This document shows, one piece after another, positions 7,086 to 8,105 of a DNA stretch of 8,105 nt. The number at the start of each line of letters is the position of its first letter. Position 1 is the stretch's first letter. The stretch lies in the NCBI GenBank assembly GCA_024696725.1, contig JAILGO010000144.1, forward strand, positions 1 through 8,105, read 5' to 3'. The position numbers and the translations under genes were made by a program. This DNA comes from Eubacterium sp. GTDB taxonomy: Bacteria; Bacillota; Clostridia; Oscillospirales; Acutalibacteraceae. The notes below the pieces were generated by a model. It saw only the letters and a list, made by a program, of their open reading frames with translations, was not told where the DNA came from and did not search any database.

Positions 7086-7811
7086 ATGGAATTAAAAGAA
7101 ATTAAATGTCCCAACTGCGGCGCGGCTCTTAATGTTGAAAACGACGAAAAAACAGTTAAATGCTCTTATTGCGGCACATCCTTCCCGGCAGAAGAAACAC
7201 AGGCAGCCGATAACGCGGACGACGCCGAGGCTAAAGACGGCGAAAAGCCCGAGGAAGAGGAAAAGCAAAAGTCGTTTTTAAAGGAAGCGCTCGACTTTTG
7301 CCTACCGATTATAATCGCGCTCATAGTAGCTATGCTTCTTAAGAGCTTCGTGTTCGCTAACGCGGTCGTTCCGACGGGCTCAATGCTCGATACCATTCAG
7401 CTCGGGGACAGAGTAATCGCAAGCAGACTTGAATATAAATTCAACGAGCCCGAAAGATATGATATTATTATCTTCCGCTTCCCCGACGCAGTAGACGCGG
7501 GCGATAATAAAACCTTCTTCGTTAAGCGCGTTATCGGTCTTCCGGGAGAGACGGTAAGTATCGAAAACGGAGTAGTATACGTTACGGGCAAGGACGGAAA
7601 GACGATTCAGCTCGAGGACGATTTTATCAAGGAGCCTATGAACGGCAGCTTCGGTCCCTACGAGGTACCCGAGGACAGCTATTTTATGCTCGGCGATAAC
7701 AGAAATCACTCGGAGGATTCGCGCTACTGGAACAATAAATTTGTTCATAAGGATTTAATCATCGGTAAGGTTAAATTCAGATACTACCCGTCAATAGGTA
7801 AGGTTGAATAA
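7086..7811 (+). CDS. lepB: Signal peptidase I with N-terminal zinc ribbon
   Basis: 241-residue membrane protease of family S26 that cleaves signal peptides from exported proteins. It opens with a zinc ribbon, CPNCG (8-12) and CSYCG (26-30), then a very acidic linker (about 36-60), then one membrane helix (about 72-90). Catalytic Ser99 lies in PTGSM and the general-base Lys147 in VKRVIGLPG; box E is GDNRNHSEDSR (203-213). With the usual N-in topology of Gram-positive enzymes the zinc ribbon would face the cytoplasm. GGAG (7075-7078) lies 7 nt before the ATG inside the end of the glycosidase gene, with only 2 bp between the genes. It is the last gene before a terminator. Protease identity is certain; the role of the ribbon is unknown. 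Confidence 0.95.
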   Translation: MELKEIKCPNCGAALNVENDEKTVKCSYCGTSFPAEETQAADNADDAEAKDGEKPEEEEKQKSFLKEALDFCLPIIIALIVAMLLKSFVFANAVVPTGSMLDTIQLGDRVIASRLEYKFNEPERYDIIIFRFPDAVDAGDNKTFFVKRVIGLPGETVSIENGVVYVTGKDGKTIQLEDDFIKEPMNGSFGPYEVPEDSYFMLGDNRNHSEDSRYWNNKFVHKDLIIGKVKFRYYPSIGKVE

Positions 7812-7817
7812 CAAAAT

Positions 7818-7838
7818 CCGCAGGTCGACGACCTGCGG
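7818..7838. terminator. Intrinsic terminator, probably bidirectional
   Basis: A perfect 9-bp GC-rich stem CCGCAGGTC/GACCTGCGG with a 3-nt loop (GAC) lies 6 bp after the lepB stop. On the plus strand it is followed by TTTATTATTATTT. On the minus strand it is followed by ATTTTGTTATT, so it can also end transcription of the convergent gene at 7867-8091. Confidence 0.85.
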
Positions 7839-7866
7839 TTTATTATTATTTCTCTATATAAAAAAC

Positions 7867-8091
7867 TTATTGCGTTAAGTCCTGCATATCCGGTACGAAA
7901 AATCCGAAATCGTGTTCATAATGTGCGTTTTTATGCTTTATTATCTTTATATCGCTTTTTTCCCAACCGTATTTTTTGCAAAGCGCAGGCTTAATTGCAA
8001 TACTCGGATATGCTTTATATGCAATAACGGTAATCAGCAAGACGCTAAATAACACGGTCAATATAATTACTGTCCTTTTTTTCTTATCCAT
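7867..8091 (-). CDS. Small single-pass membrane protein, unknown function
   Basis: 74 residues: a basic N-terminus (MDKKKR), one hydrophobic helix (about 7-24, TVIILTVLFSVLLITVIAY), then about 50 polar residues including KYGWEKSDIKIIKHKN and HDFGFFVPD. The helix could be an uncleaved anchor or signal with the tail outside; there is no lipobox Cys. A strong GAGGAG site (8105-8100) lies 8 nt before the ATG, which supports real translation. The protein stops soon after what looks like the beginning of an extracellular domain, so a C-terminally shortened relative of a longer protein is possible, but no continuation is evident downstream before the terminator. It converges on lepB and shares the terminator. 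I do not recognise the family. Confidence 0.75.
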   Translation of the reverse strand: MDKKKRTVIILTVLFSVLLITVIAYKAYPSIAIKPALCKKYGWEKSDIKIIKHKNAHYEHDFGFFVPDMQDLTQ

Positions 8092-8105
8092 TATCTCAAC
8101 TCCTC

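Noticed and set aside
7380..7748. Minus-strand reading frame of 122 codons within lepB
   Set aside because: It is a shadow of the signal peptidase gene, which has all catalytic motifs in the plus-strand frame.

Overview
The window looks like chromosomal housekeeping DNA from a Firmicute of the class Clostridia, probably a gut-type Ruminococcaceae/Oscillospiraceae relative. That placement is an inference from the short prolyl-tRNA synthetase with a C-terminal Cys-rich domain, the Gram-positive-style signal peptidase I, the stand-alone TSCPD protein, strong GGAGG-type ribosome binding sites and tightly packed operons. No RNA gene, insertion sequence, CRISPR array or phage gene is visible.

Layout. 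Positions 1-2211 hold the start of an F1Fo ATP synthase operon on the minus strand, in the order atpB (a), atpE (c), atpF (b), then an ORF open to the window edge. That last ORF encodes the C-terminal domain of the delta subunit fused in frame to the N-terminus of the alpha subunit. Positions 2212-2409 are an AT-rich divergent promoter region, with one good sigma-A-type promoter for each direction. Positions 2410-7811 hold five plus-strand genes with gaps of 18, 13, -1 and 2 bp: proS, galE, a TSCPD-domain protein, a clan GH-D (GH36-like) glycoside hydrolase, and a signal peptidase I with an N-terminal zinc ribbon. A stem-loop at 7818-7838 closes this operon and can also serve a convergent minus-strand gene (7867-8091) for a small single-pass membrane protein.

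How the genes fit together. The minus-strand genes build the Fo sector and begin F1. The c subunit has the essential carboxylate but lacks the sodium-ligand residues of Na+-type rings, so a proton-driven enzyme is the simplest reading. The plus operon mixes translation (proS), galactose/UDP-sugar metabolism (galE and the glycosidase) and secretion (signal peptidase). Only galE plus the glycosidase form an obvious functional pair.

The main finding is the delta-alpha fusion. The whole N-terminal domain of delta, which normally ties the peripheral stalk to the alpha N-termini, is missing. The stalk-binding C-terminal domain is instead attached to alpha itself, and no separate start for a free alpha subunit is visible. 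Secondary points of interest are the zinc-ribbon signal peptidase, the non-canonical GH36-like enzyme and its translationally coupled TSCPD partner.
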